Shown: piece after piece, positions 45,591 to 52,985 of the stretch
Layout of the letters: every line of letters starts with the position of its first letter
Numbering within the stretch: position 1 is the first letter of the stretch
Origin: Thalassospira xianhensis MCCC 1A02616
GTDB taxonomy: Bacteria > Pseudomonadota > Alphaproteobacteria > Rhodospirillales > Thalassospiraceae
Direction: 5' to 3'
Assembly: GCF_003326475.1 (NCBI RefSeq)
Contig: NZ_JPWA01000002.1
Span: forward strand, 1 to 64,000
DNA: 64,000 bases
The notes under the pieces: model-generated
Database searches by the model: none
The model's input: the letters and a program-made list of their open reading frames with translations, nothing else
What the model was told of the DNA's origin: nothing
Translations under genes and position numbers: made by a program

Positions 45591-45900
45591 GGCTCTATGA
45601 CCATTTGCACAGTCAAGACTATGTGCTTAATGCGTCAAAAGCAATTGTTGCGCGGCTTCTAATACTGGAAAAAGGCGACGAAATCTGTATTTTCCGCCCA
45701 AAGTCGATTCTGCCTGTCCGATGCGCGTTAAAAATCTGCGATATCGCAATGCGTCGAAAGAACAATACTACTAAAAAAAATGGGATTTTATTGGAGTTGC
45801 ACACAACCGCACTGCGTGATAACCCAATGCCCCGAGAGAGAACAAGGCCGAGCGCGGGCGCAGCCGCATCACGGCCTCGCAACCTGAACGGAGTTACACC
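45591..45900. other. 310-nt divergent region between the c-di-GMP gene and fdxA
   Basis: No gene seen. AT-rich around 45770-45800 (ACTACTAAAAAAAATGGGATTTT region). Holds a perfect 12-bp palindrome at 45737-45748 and, close to fdxA, a paired AGGCCG (45845-45850) / CGGCCT (45872-45877) that could form in the leader. Promoters for both directions must lie here; none is assigned. Confidence 0.45.
45737..45748. promoter_or_regulatory. Palindrome upstream of fdxA
   Basis: TGCGATATCGCA, perfect 12-bp palindrome, 153 nt before fdxA and 146 nt before the divergent c-di-GMP gene. Candidate binding site of unknown factor. Confidence 0.35.
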
Positions 45901-46236
45901 ATGACCTATGTGGTGACAGAAAACTGCATCAAGTGTAAGTATCAGGACTGCGTCGAGGTTTGCCCCGTCGATTGCTTCTATGAAGGTGAAAACTTCCTGG
46001 TTATTCACCCGGACGAATGCATTGATTGCGGTGTCTGCGAACCTGAATGTCCGGCCGAGGCCATTATTCCCGATACCGAGCCGAATCTGGATAACTGGCT
46101 CGAAATCAACCGCAAATTTGCGGAAGTCTGGCCGAATATTACGCGCAAGGGTGATGCGCCGGCTGATGCCGACGAATGGAATGGCAAGTCGGGCAAGACC
46201 GAGATGCTTAGCGAAGCGCCGGGAACCGGTGATTGA
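45901..46236 (+). CDS. fdxA: 7Fe ferredoxin FdxA
   Basis: Electron carrier with one [3Fe-4S] and one [4Fe-4S] cluster. Cluster cysteines fit the family: Cys9, Cys17 and Cys50 for 3Fe and Cys21, Cys40, Cys43, Cys46 for 4Fe, with extra Cys12 and Cys25. The C-terminal extension ([18 protein letters not shown]) is the usual alphaproteobacterial FdxA tail. 111 residues. CGGAG precedes the ATG. Followed by carD on the same strand after about 300 nt. Confidence 0.96.
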   Translation: MTYVVTENCIKCKYQDCVEVCPVDCFYEGENFLVIHPDECIDCGVCEPECPAEAIIPDTEPNLDNWLEINRKFAEVWPNITRKGDAPADADEWNGKSGKTEMLSEAPGTGD

Positions 46237-46271
46237 TCTTGCGCGTTAAGCGCCTGTAAAACCGATGTTTT

Positions 46272-46294
46272 TGCGCTCCAATTTTATTGGCGCA
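46272..46294 (+). other. Hairpin after fdxA
   Basis: TGCGC-T-CCAAT / ATTGG-CGCA with a 3-nt loop and one bulge, 36 nt after the fdxA stop. Preceded, not followed, by a T-run, so it is not a standard plus-strand terminator; it may protect the 3' end of fdxA mRNA. The rest of 46237-46533 shows no gene. Confidence 0.35.
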
Positions 46295-46533
46295 TGGCTG
46301 CATTGAGCCGGTCGCACGGAAAAAATCTGTGATAGGCCGGCTCTTTGTGTTATTGTGGGCAACTCGCGTTCAAGGGCTCGGCAGGCTCGCTCCGCGCAGT
46401 CGGATCTCCGTTATTATATCCTGTCAGAAACCGCGACTTCGCCAAAAGCATGGTCGCGCGTAGCTCTTCGCGTCGCTGGGTCTATAGTGTTACAGTTGAA
46501 TGACCAGGCCTGTTTGGGCCGGAAGGAAGCTTG

Positions 46534-47034
46534 ATGTCGGATAAGTTGCCCTTTGCTGTTGGCGATTACGTTGTTTACCCCGCACATGGTGTTGGCCGTG
46601 TTGATGGACTGGAAACCCAGGAAATCGCGGGTCAGGAATTGCGCCTTTACATTATCACTTTTGAATCGAGCCGCATGACCTTGCGCGTGCCGGTGAACAA
46701 GGTGGGCAACTCCGGACTGCGCAAGCTGTCCTCGAAAAAACAGATGGACTCGGCGCTTATCACCCTTAAGGGTCGTGCACGCGTCAAACGTACCATGTGG
46801 TCGCGCCGTGCGCAGGAATACGAAGCAAAAATCAATTCTGGTGATCCGGTTTCGATTGCCGAAGTGGTTCGTGACCTGCACCGCACCGCTACCCAGCCGG
46901 AACAGTCTTTCTCCGAACGCCAGATTTACGAAGCAGCGTTTGAACGCCTCGTGGACGAACTGGCCGCGATCGAAAAGATCGACAAGGACAAAGCATCGGG
47001 CAAACTTGAAAAACTGTTGCAGAAAGCTGCCTGA
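46534..47034 (+). CDS. carD: CarD/CdnL family RNA polymerase-binding regulator
   Basis: Binds the RNA polymerase beta subunit and stabilises open complexes, often at rRNA promoters. The N-terminal Tudor-like RID domain reads FAVGDYVVYPAHGVGRV, followed by the DNA-binding helical domain with the basic WSRRAQEYEAKINSGDP stretch. 166 residues is typical of CdnL. TTG and ATG stand in tandem; the ATG at 46534, after GGAAGGAAG, is used. A terminator follows. Confidence 0.93.
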   Translation: MSDKLPFAVGDYVVYPAHGVGRVDGLETQEIAGQELRLYIITFESSRMTLRVPVNKVGNSGLRKLSSKKQMDSALITLKGRARVKRTMWSRRAQEYEAKINSGDPVSIAEVVRDLHRTATQPEQSFSERQIYEAAFERLVDELAAIEKIDKDKASGKLEKLLQKAA

Positions 47035-47073
47035 TACGTCTGTACAGCTTTCTTATACAGAGACCTCTTTTTA

Positions 47074-47112
47074 AAAACCGGCCTACAAGGTAATCTTGGG
47101 CCGGTTTTGTTT
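47074..47112 (+). terminator. Terminator after carD
   Basis: AAAACCGGCC (47074-47083) / GGCCGGTTTT (47099-47108), with CAAG/CTTG pairing inside the 15-nt loop, then GTTT. It ends 15 nt before the phosphatase-like gene, whose ribosome site therefore lies at the hairpin edge. Confidence 0.88.
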
Positions 47113-47126
47113 ATTTTGGGCACGTT

Positions 47127-47933
47127 ATGGCGATGAGCGCAGTTCTGGCACCGATAAAACCAGCGGACAAAATATGGACCGTTGGTGCGATCAATGGCGA
47201 TCTTGCCGCGCTGCAGGCCGTTCATGGCAAGCTTCGGGGTAAAATCGCAGCGGGTGATCGTCTGGTCTATCTTGGCAACTACTGGGGCGATGGCACGGCC
47301 GAGGCCGTATCGGGCGCCATCAATGAAGTTTTGCTGTTCCGCCGCTATTTCCTTGCCAAGGATGGAGTTGATATCGCCGATATCGCCTTCCTGCGCGGTG
47401 CGAGCGAAGAAATGCTCAGCAAATTGCAGCAAATCCAGTTCGCCCCGAACCCGGGCGAGGTATTTGACTGGATGCTGTCACGCGGCATTGCCGGGACGCT
47501 TCGGGCTTATGGTTTTGATCCGTCGCATACGCAGGCCTTGATGCGGCAGGGGGCGCATGCCATTTCGCAATGGACCGGCCTGTTCGGCGAAGCCTTCCGC
47601 CGTCAGAAGGGTCACGCATCCCTTCTATCCGATCTGAAACACGCGGCCTATGCCACCGACGGTTCGCTGATTTTCGTTCATGCGGGGCTTGATGGTTCCC
47701 GTCCGCTGACCGGGCAGACAGATACCTTCTGGTGGGGCGGGTCGATGTTTGAAAGCATCACGGACCGTTATTACGATTGCCGCCGGATCGTGCGCGGATC
47801 GGCACAGGGCAATGTCGGCTTGCAGGAACGCGAATTCACCCTGTCGATTGATGGCGGTGCCGGGCGGGGTGGTCAGTTGATCGCGGTTGCGATTGGCCGT
47901 GACGGCAAGATCGTTGATCGCATCGAAAGCTGA
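47127..47933 (+). CDS. PPP-phosphatase-like protein lacking metal ligands
   Basis: 268-residue protein that aligns by motif order with bacterial PPP-family Ser/Thr phosphatases, but with the metal-binding residues replaced. GDxHG reads GAINGD (20-25, Asp to Ala and His to Asn), GDxVDRG reads GNYWGDG (50-56), and GNHE reads RGASEE (90-95). Only FVHAGLD (183-189), the late histidine motif, survives, followed by FWWGG where active enzymes have a Trp-Ser/Asp pair. I infer a catalytically dead, binding-only protein. It lies just after carD and is flanked by two terminators. The short gap of 92 nt after carD leaves little room for a promoter. Confidence 0.8.
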   Translation: MAMSAVLAPIKPADKIWTVGAINGDLAALQAVHGKLRGKIAAGDRLVYLGNYWGDGTAEAVSGAINEVLLFRRYFLAKDGVDIADIAFLRGASEEMLSKLQQIQFAPNPGEVFDWMLSRGIAGTLRAYGFDPSHTQALMRQGAHAISQWTGLFGEAFRRQKGHASLLSDLKHAAYATDGSLIFVHAGLDGSRPLTGQTDTFWWGGSMFESITDRYYDCRRIVRGSAQGNVGLQEREFTLSIDGGAGRGGQLIAVAIGRDGKIVDRIES

Positions 47934-47950
47934 TTTGAAAAATGTCAGAT

Positions 47951-47987
47951 AAAAAAGGGCAGCAAACCGGATTTGCTGCCCTTTTTT
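47951..47987. terminator. Bidirectional terminator between convergent genes
   Basis: Perfect 16-bp inverted repeat AAAAAAGGGCAGCAAA (47951-47966) / TTTGCTGCCCTTTTTT (47972-47987) with a 5-nt loop and U-tracts on both strands. It ends the phosphatase-like gene and the M48 protease gene. Confidence 0.95.
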
Positions 47988-47990
47988 TGT

Positions 47991-49472
47991 TTAATCGATC
48001 ACAACTTTGACCATCGAATTGGTTGCCGGTGGCTGCCCGGTTTCGAGCCCGTTCAGCACGGCAAAGGTTTCCGCCGGTTCGCGCGATACAGCCATCTGAT
48101 CAACAAAGGTCGAAAGATCATATTCCGGGTTTACCGCCCGCACCTTGATCCGCAGCGGGTGGAATTTCTGCTGTTCCTCGCGGGTGAGTGGCCGGAAGCT
48201 GTATGTCGTGCGACGCAACTCGACGTTATAGGCATCGACCTTATCAAGCGGCACGATGAACAGGAACTGATAGGCATTGTCGCCGTGCCGGATCACCACC
48301 ACACGCAGGCGCGCCTTCCCGCCAGAATTCAGATTGACGTCGGCATAGCCGGTGGCGGCTTCCTGACCATTGATATCGATATTTTCGATATTGGTGATGG
48401 CGATCTTGCTTGAAAAACCGCGCGACAGGTATTGGTCAAGCGCGACACCCTTGGCCTTTGGCGCACCTTCAAACACGATCTGTGCGCCACCGTCATCCTG
48501 TGCGATGACGGCATCGGGCTGGTTGATCATTGAAAATCCGTCAGGCACCTCAAAGCGGAAATCAAGCGGCACATGGATAAAGGCAGTGCCCCGCACATAA
48601 CCGTTATCCGGGCCATCACCATAAATAATACCGTCAATCGCACGCATATAACGCACGCTGCCGACTTCGGGATTGGCAACCGGGGTAACGTTGGCGGCCT
48701 GATGGGCCTGCTCGATCCGGTCAAGGGTGCGCGGGTGGGTGGCCATGAAATCAAACTGGTCGATTTCGTCGGGCGACCGTCCTGCTAGTTTCGCCTGCAG
48801 GCGGGAATGGGCACGCAGCTTTTTCAGGAAAGATGCCATGCCTTCCGGGTCATATCCGGCCCGCGTGATGTAACGCACGCCAAGCATGTCGGCTTCAAAT
48901 TCATGTTCGCGCGAAAACGACTTCAAATAGGCATTCGCCCCGACACCGACGATATCGCCGGCCCCATTGCCAAGGGCAGCCGATAGTCCCCCGGCAAGGA
49001 TCTGCGTCAGGACACCGCGGCTGTAACGCTGGGCGGAATGGCGGGCGACCACATGGCCGATTTCGTGGGCGAGAACCCCGGCAAGCTCCGCCTCGTTCGA
49101 GGCAAGTCCCGCCAGACCACGGGTGATATAGACATAGCCGCCAGGCAGTGCAAAGGCGTTGATCACCTGTGAATCAAGCACGGTAAAGGTGAATTTTTCA
49201 TCCGGTGCCTCGGATACTGCCACCAGCTTGTTGCCGATTTCCGTGACATAGCTTTGTAGGTCTTTTTCATCATAATCGCCGCCAAACTCGCGGACGATCT
49301 TCGGATGTTCCTCGGCACCGACCTGTTTTTCCTGCTCGGGGGACATAAAGGCGGTAAAGCTGTCTTCGCCTGTCGCACGGTTGGTTGAGCAGCCCGCAAG
49401 GGCGGCAATCAGGCCAAGTGCGCCAAGGGCCGTTGCAAAGCGTTTTGTCCTGCGATGAAAAAGCCAACTCAT
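47991..49472 (-). CDS. M48 family lipoprotein metalloprotease (BepA-like)
   Basis: Periplasmic zinc protease, 493 residues. Signal peptide with lipobox LAALAGC, so anchored to a membrane by lipid. The zinc site is HEIGHVVARHS with the third ligand in the EFEADMLGVRYI helix (about 195). The C-terminal part has TPR-like and extra beta features and an SH3-like segment. Family members of this size (BepA/YfgC type) act in outer-membrane protein quality control; that role is inferred by homology. Confidence 0.92.
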   Translation of the reverse strand: MSWLFHRRTKRFATALGALGLIAALAGCSTNRATGEDSFTAFMSPEQEKQVGAEEHPKIVREFGGDYDEKDLQSYVTEIGNKLVAVSEAPDEKFTFTVLDSQVINAFALPGGYVYITRGLAGLASNEAELAGVLAHEIGHVVARHSAQRYSRGVLTQILAGGLSAALGNGAGDIVGVGANAYLKSFSREHEFEADMLGVRYITRAGYDPEGMASFLKKLRAHSRLQAKLAGRSPDEIDQFDFMATHPRTLDRIEQAHQAANVTPVANPEVGSVRYMRAIDGIIYGDGPDNGYVRGTAFIHVPLDFRFEVPDGFSMINQPDAVIAQDDGGAQIVFEGAPKAKGVALDQYLSRGFSSKIAITNIENIDINGQEAATGYADVNLNSGGKARLRVVVIRHGDNAYQFLFIVPLDKVDAYNVELRRTTYSFRPLTREEQQKFHPLRIKVRAVNPEYDLSTFVDQMAVSREPAETFAVLNGLETGQPPATNSMVKVVID

Positions 49473-49549
49473 TGAAGTCTTTCCTCTTATGCCCGCGATG
49501 CGTATCCTTTGCCGGAAACGCCATTTTATCCCTTACGATGTGGTAGCGC

Positions 49550-50482
49550 GTGTTGGCTTGCCAATCAATATCTCGCAGCAATCAAACCTATTCGCAAAAA
49601 TCGGGAAATTTTGCGGCGAACTTTGCTGTTGGTGTTGCTGGATGCCTGTTTGCCGCGTCCCTTGCGGTGGCCACGCCCGCACATGCGCAGGAATGGATAT
49701 GTGGCCCTGCCTTTGACGCCGCCACTATTGAGGTCGCCAATGTTGATGGGGCTGGTGTGCGCGGCGGCGATCTTCCAGTCATGCCGGTTCAATTGGCAAG
49801 GTTCGATGCCGTTGATGCCCTGATCATATCCGCGCAGCCCGATGTCCTTTGGCGGCTGGCCGATATTGCCTTTGTGCCGGAATTTGAAAATGCCGCGCTT
49901 GAGGCGATGCAGGATACGGCCAATACCATCACCGGCCTCATCGCTTATGACCAGAATCCAGATTTTGCCGGGCGTCGCCTGGCCGATATGCGGGATGGAT
50001 CGGGCATGTTGTGGCAGGAAAAGCTTCTGGAACAGGGGGTTGTGATCCTTCTGCCCGAAGGGGACCGCCCGATTGATACCCTGATCAAAGCCGAACAATC
50101 CGCCATGACGCAGCAGGCGGGACTTTGGGCGAACAGCCAAAACCCGGCTTATCATTATGCCGGTTCATCGGGGCTGGCGGGTGATCTGCCCGATGCCGCG
50201 CAGGCCATCGGGCGGTTTGCGGTGATTGACGGGATTCTTGAACGTATCGAAGACCGGGAATGGCGCAGCTACCTTAATTTCGGTGCCAACTGGCGCGACG
50301 ATTTCACCGTGATGATCGACCGCGACCGTCGTGACGCCATCGCCGCCACCGGGCAGCATATGGAAGACTGGATCGGCCGGAAAATCCGTGTTCGTGGCCT
50401 GATCGAAGACCGCGGTGGCCCCTATCTGGAACTCGTCAATCCGGCGTCCCTATGTGTGGAACAGTCTGTCGGGCAACCGTAA
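49550..50482 (+). CDS. Secreted thermonuclease-fold-like protein
   Basis: 310 residues with a signal peptide (AVGVAGCLFAASLAVATPAHA, cleavage before QEWICG) after a polar lead. The middle resembles the later half of an SNase (OB) domain: GRRLADMRDGSGMLWQEKLLEQGVVIL and a QQAGLWANSQNPAY stretch. The C-terminal domain (RSYLNFGANWRDDFTVMIDRDRR ... IRVRGLIEDRGGPYLELVNPASL) is the partner domain common in alphaproteobacterial thermonuclease-family proteins. The catalytic Arg/Glu region of SNase is not recognisable, so activity is doubtful. Confidence 0.72.
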   Translation: MLACQSISRSNQTYSQKSGNFAANFAVGVAGCLFAASLAVATPAHAQEWICGPAFDAATIEVANVDGAGVRGGDLPVMPVQLARFDAVDALIISAQPDVLWRLADIAFVPEFENAALEAMQDTANTITGLIAYDQNPDFAGRRLADMRDGSGMLWQEKLLEQGVVILLPEGDRPIDTLIKAEQSAMTQQAGLWANSQNPAYHYAGSSGLAGDLPDAAQAIGRFAVIDGILERIEDREWRSYLNFGANWRDDFTVMIDRDRRDAIAATGQHMEDWIGRKIRVRGLIEDRGGPYLELVNPASLCVEQSVGQP

Positions 50483-50555
50483 ACGGCTTTGGACTTGTCC
50501 AATAACACTTTAGACGTGTAGAAGAATGGGACGATAGATTCCAAGAGGCTCCCCA

Positions 50556-51518
50556 ATGCTTTATCCCGAGATTGAACCCGCTTATTCCGGCTGGCTGGAA
50601 CGGCCCGAAGGGCACGAAATCTATTGGGAAGAACTTGGCAACCCTGACGGCATTCCGGTGGTTTTCCTGCATGGCGGGCCCGGTGCCGGGATGTCGCCAA
50701 ATGCGCGGCGCTTCTTTGATCCCGACAAATACCGGGTGATCCTGCATGATCAGCGCGGTGCCGGTAAATCGCGTCCGTTCGGCAGTCTTGAAAACAATAC
50801 GACCGACCATCTGATCGGCGATATCGAGGCGCTTCGCAAGGATCGCGGTATTGATAAATGGCTGGTCTTTGGTGGTTCGTGGGGATCAACGCTGTCGCTG
50901 GCTTACGGACAGGCCCATCCGGAACGTGCCTTGGGCTTTGTTCTGCGCGGGATATTCCTGTGCCGGGATCAGGAAATCGACTGGTTCATGGACGGTATGG
51001 GCAAAATCTTTGCCGAGGCCGAGAAGAAATTTCTTGCGGCTGTCGGGTTTGACCGCAATCCCGGAAGTGCTGCCCTGCTGAAGCGTTTTGGTGATGTCTT
51101 TGCGGGCAAGGAAGGCGAAGCTGCCGCCATTGCCGCGGCGCGCGCATGGTCGGGGTTCGAGGCGACCTGCTGCACACTGCTGCCCGATGACAGTCTGGTC
51201 GAGGATTTCGAAAGTGACGGGATTGCACTGGCGCTTGCCCGGCTTGAACATCACTACTTCGTCAATAAAGGTTTCTTCACGCCTGACCAGTTACTTCGGA
51301 ATATGAACAGGATAAGTCATCTGCCTGCCCGGATCATTCAGGGGCGCTATGACATCGTCTGTCCTCCGGTTTCCGCATTTGATCTGCATGCAACATGGCC
51401 GGGAGCAGAAATGAATATCGTTGAGGATGCCGGTCACGCGGCAAGTGAGCCGGGGATCGTGCGTGAACTTGTGCGCGCCACGAACTCCTTTAATGGCACC
51501 GGATTTGATAAAAACTAG
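50556..51518 (+). CDS. pip: Proline iminopeptidase
   Basis: Cytosolic alpha/beta-hydrolase that removes N-terminal proline from peptides (peptidase family S33). HGGPGAGMSP forms the oxyanion hole, nucleophile Ser108 lies in GGSWGSTL, the acid is in GRYDIVCPP and the His in EDAGHAASEPG. 320 residues is normal. Start ATG preceded by CAAGAGGC. Confidence 0.95.
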   Translation: MLYPEIEPAYSGWLERPEGHEIYWEELGNPDGIPVVFLHGGPGAGMSPNARRFFDPDKYRVILHDQRGAGKSRPFGSLENNTTDHLIGDIEALRKDRGIDKWLVFGGSWGSTLSLAYGQAHPERALGFVLRGIFLCRDQEIDWFMDGMGKIFAEAEKKFLAAVGFDRNPGSAALLKRFGDVFAGKEGEAAAIAAARAWSGFEATCCTLLPDDSLVEDFESDGIALALARLEHHYFVNKGFFTPDQLLRNMNRISHLPARIIQGRYDIVCPPVSAFDLHATWPGAEMNIVEDAGHAASEPGIVRELVRATNSFNGTGFDKN

Positions 51519-51539
51519 AACAGCCGGTTCATTGTTTTG

Positions 51540-51567
51540 TTGTCTATATCATGCGGTTGGGTAGTAT
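51540..51567 (+). promoter_or_regulatory. Possible promoter of the PagL gene
   Basis: TTGTCT (51540-51545), 16-nt spacer, TAGTAT (51562-51567), 33 nt before the start codon. Reasonable but not strong match. Confidence 0.4.
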
Positions 51568-51600
51568 ACGCCCAAGTTGATCTTAGAGGGGACTAAGTTG

Positions 51601-52125
51601 ATGCGGTTGGTTTTGGGGAAAGTCCTGGCCCTGCTATTGGTAGCGGGCTTTGCAGGGGCTGCACATGCGCAGCAGTTTCTCGGGAATAACAATGATAGCG
51701 GCCTGCTGGAATTTTCGACCGGGATGGTCGATATCACGCAGGATGGCGAAGCGGCAGAGTTTCGTCTTGATTACCGTTTCCAGCATGCGATGTTCGGCGT
51801 TGCCCGCCCGATTGCGGGGCTGATGGTCACCAGCGACAAGGCGGCACACGGTTACGGGGGCATTGCGATGGATGTGCTTTGGGGCGATCACTTCGTTTCA
51901 AGCATCTACACTTCGGTCGGTGCCTATCATCAGGGTGACGGCGAAGACCTCGGTCACTGGATCGAATTCCGTTCGGGCCTTGAGCTTGGCTTCCGCTTTG
52001 ACAGCCGTGAACGTCTGAGTCTCGGCATTGCCCACATTTCGAACGCCAGCATCGGCGACGAAAACCCGGGTACGGAAATTCTGTCTCTGACCTATGCGAT
52101 TCCGATCGACGCGATTTTTAACTGA
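51601..52125 (+). CDS. pagL: PagL-type lipid A 3-O-deacylase
   Basis: Outer-membrane beta-barrel that removes the 3-O acyl chain of lipid A. Signal peptide (LGKVLALLLVAGFAGAAHA, then QQFLG). The catalytic residues fit PagL exactly in spacing: His145-x-Ser147-Asn and Glu159, i.e. HISNASIGDENPGTE, matching the His126/Ser128/Glu140 set of the Pseudomonas enzyme. 174 residues with alternating beta strands ends in a terminal Phe-Asn. The ATG at 51601 follows GAGGGG; the frame starts 8 codons earlier. Confidence 0.92.
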   Translation: MRLVLGKVLALLLVAGFAGAAHAQQFLGNNNDSGLLEFSTGMVDITQDGEAAEFRLDYRFQHAMFGVARPIAGLMVTSDKAAHGYGGIAMDVLWGDHFVSSIYTSVGAYHQGDGEDLGHWIEFRSGLELGFRFDSRERLSLGIAHISNASIGDENPGTEILSLTYAIPIDAIFN

Positions 52126-52150
52126 TCTGCGCCTTTGGAACGATGCACCA

Positions 52151-52175
52151 AGCCCCGTTATCTGCGGGGCTTTTT
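52151..52175 (+). terminator. Terminator after the PagL gene
   Basis: AGCCCCG (52151-52157) / CGGGGCT (52165-52171), 7-nt loop, then TTTT. 26 nt after the stop. Confidence 0.92.
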
Positions 52176-52267
52176 GCGTTTCTGGTCAATGAAGGGCAAA
52201 TTTGGTTCGCTGCCGGATTGATCGCAGCTATCGAAGCTGCTAATTGAATGCCTCTTGCCGATAAAGT

Positions 52268-52344
52268 GCGCCCGTAGCTCAGCAGGATAGAGCACCAGAT
52301 TCCTAATCTGGGGGCCACAGGTTCGAATCCTGTCGGGCGCACCA
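52268..52344 (+). tRNA. tRNA-Arg (anticodon CCT)
   Basis: Complete 77-nt cloverleaf including the encoded CCA. Acceptor GCGCCCG/CGGGCGC, D-arm GCTC/GAGC, anticodon stem CCAGA/TCTGG with loop TTCCTAA, so anticodon CCT; T-arm ACAGG-TTCGAAT-CCTGT. Reads AGG codons. No integrase or duplicated 3' end is seen next to it. Confidence 0.97.
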
Positions 52345-52356
52345 CCTTATTTTTCC

Positions 52357-52749
52357 CTATTCTTCCAGACGGCCCGTACCCTCGCGATCCTGTTCATAGT
52401 GCTTCGCAAGCGGAAATTCCGGTAGCCATCCCTCGCGGCGGATGGTCCAAAGCTCGTAGGAGGGCTTTAACTGATCGGGTGCGTCCAGGGCGCCCAGATT
52501 GACTTCGATCTCGTCCCCGCTATGCCCGAAAACCGATGACCCGCAGGTCGGGCAGAAATAGCGCCCCTGATAATCGCGCACGTCGCCTTCGATTGTTACG
52601 GCATCCTCGGGATAAACCGCCGACGCATGAAAAAGCGTGCCATGATGTTTCCGGCAATCAAGGCAGTGACAGAGGCCTACCCGGTATGGCTTTCCGGATG
52701 CCACAAGCCGGACTTTGCCGCAGAGGCAACCACCGGTGACTTTATCCAT
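52357..52749 (-). CDS. GFA family (CENP-V/GFA fold) zinc protein
   Basis: 130-residue protein with the GFA pattern: GGCLCGKVR, CHCLDCRKHHG and YFCPTCGSSVFG, which supply the structural and catalytic zinc cysteines. The name comes from glutathione-dependent formaldehyde-activating enzyme, but most members have no proven activity. Convergent with tRNA-Arg. A related protein is encoded at 62815-63174. Confidence 0.9.
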   Translation of the reverse strand: MDKVTGGCLCGKVRLVASGKPYRVGLCHCLDCRKHHGTLFHASAVYPEDAVTIEGDVRDYQGRYFCPTCGSSVFGHSGDEIEVNLGALDAPDQLKPSYELWTIRREGWLPEFPLAKHYEQDREGTGRLEE

Positions 52750-52985
52750 AGGTTTCTCCAGTCAATCAAGGAGCGGGAAGTTTAGTACCTTGGTCACGCG
52801 GGCGTCCATTGCCGATTTCGTCCGATTTTCGTCCTGACAGCTTCCTTGTCGTGGGTGCAGCGAAAAGTTGTATTTCCCCAATTTCCTGCTCGCCTTGAAA
52901 TGACATCCGGGCCTGCACATATCCTTATATAACGGGCAAATCCGACAAGCCCTTTCATATGGCCGATCCGGCCGGGAGGTGTCAG

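Noticed and set aside
46376-46500. GC-rich paired segments before carD as an RNA gene
   Set aside because: Several GCGC-containing pairs can form, but no known RNA family pattern and no clear terminator; left as unannotated leader.
52268-52344. tRNA-Arg as integration site of an island
   Set aside because: No integrase, no duplicated tRNA 3' end and no composition change on either side.
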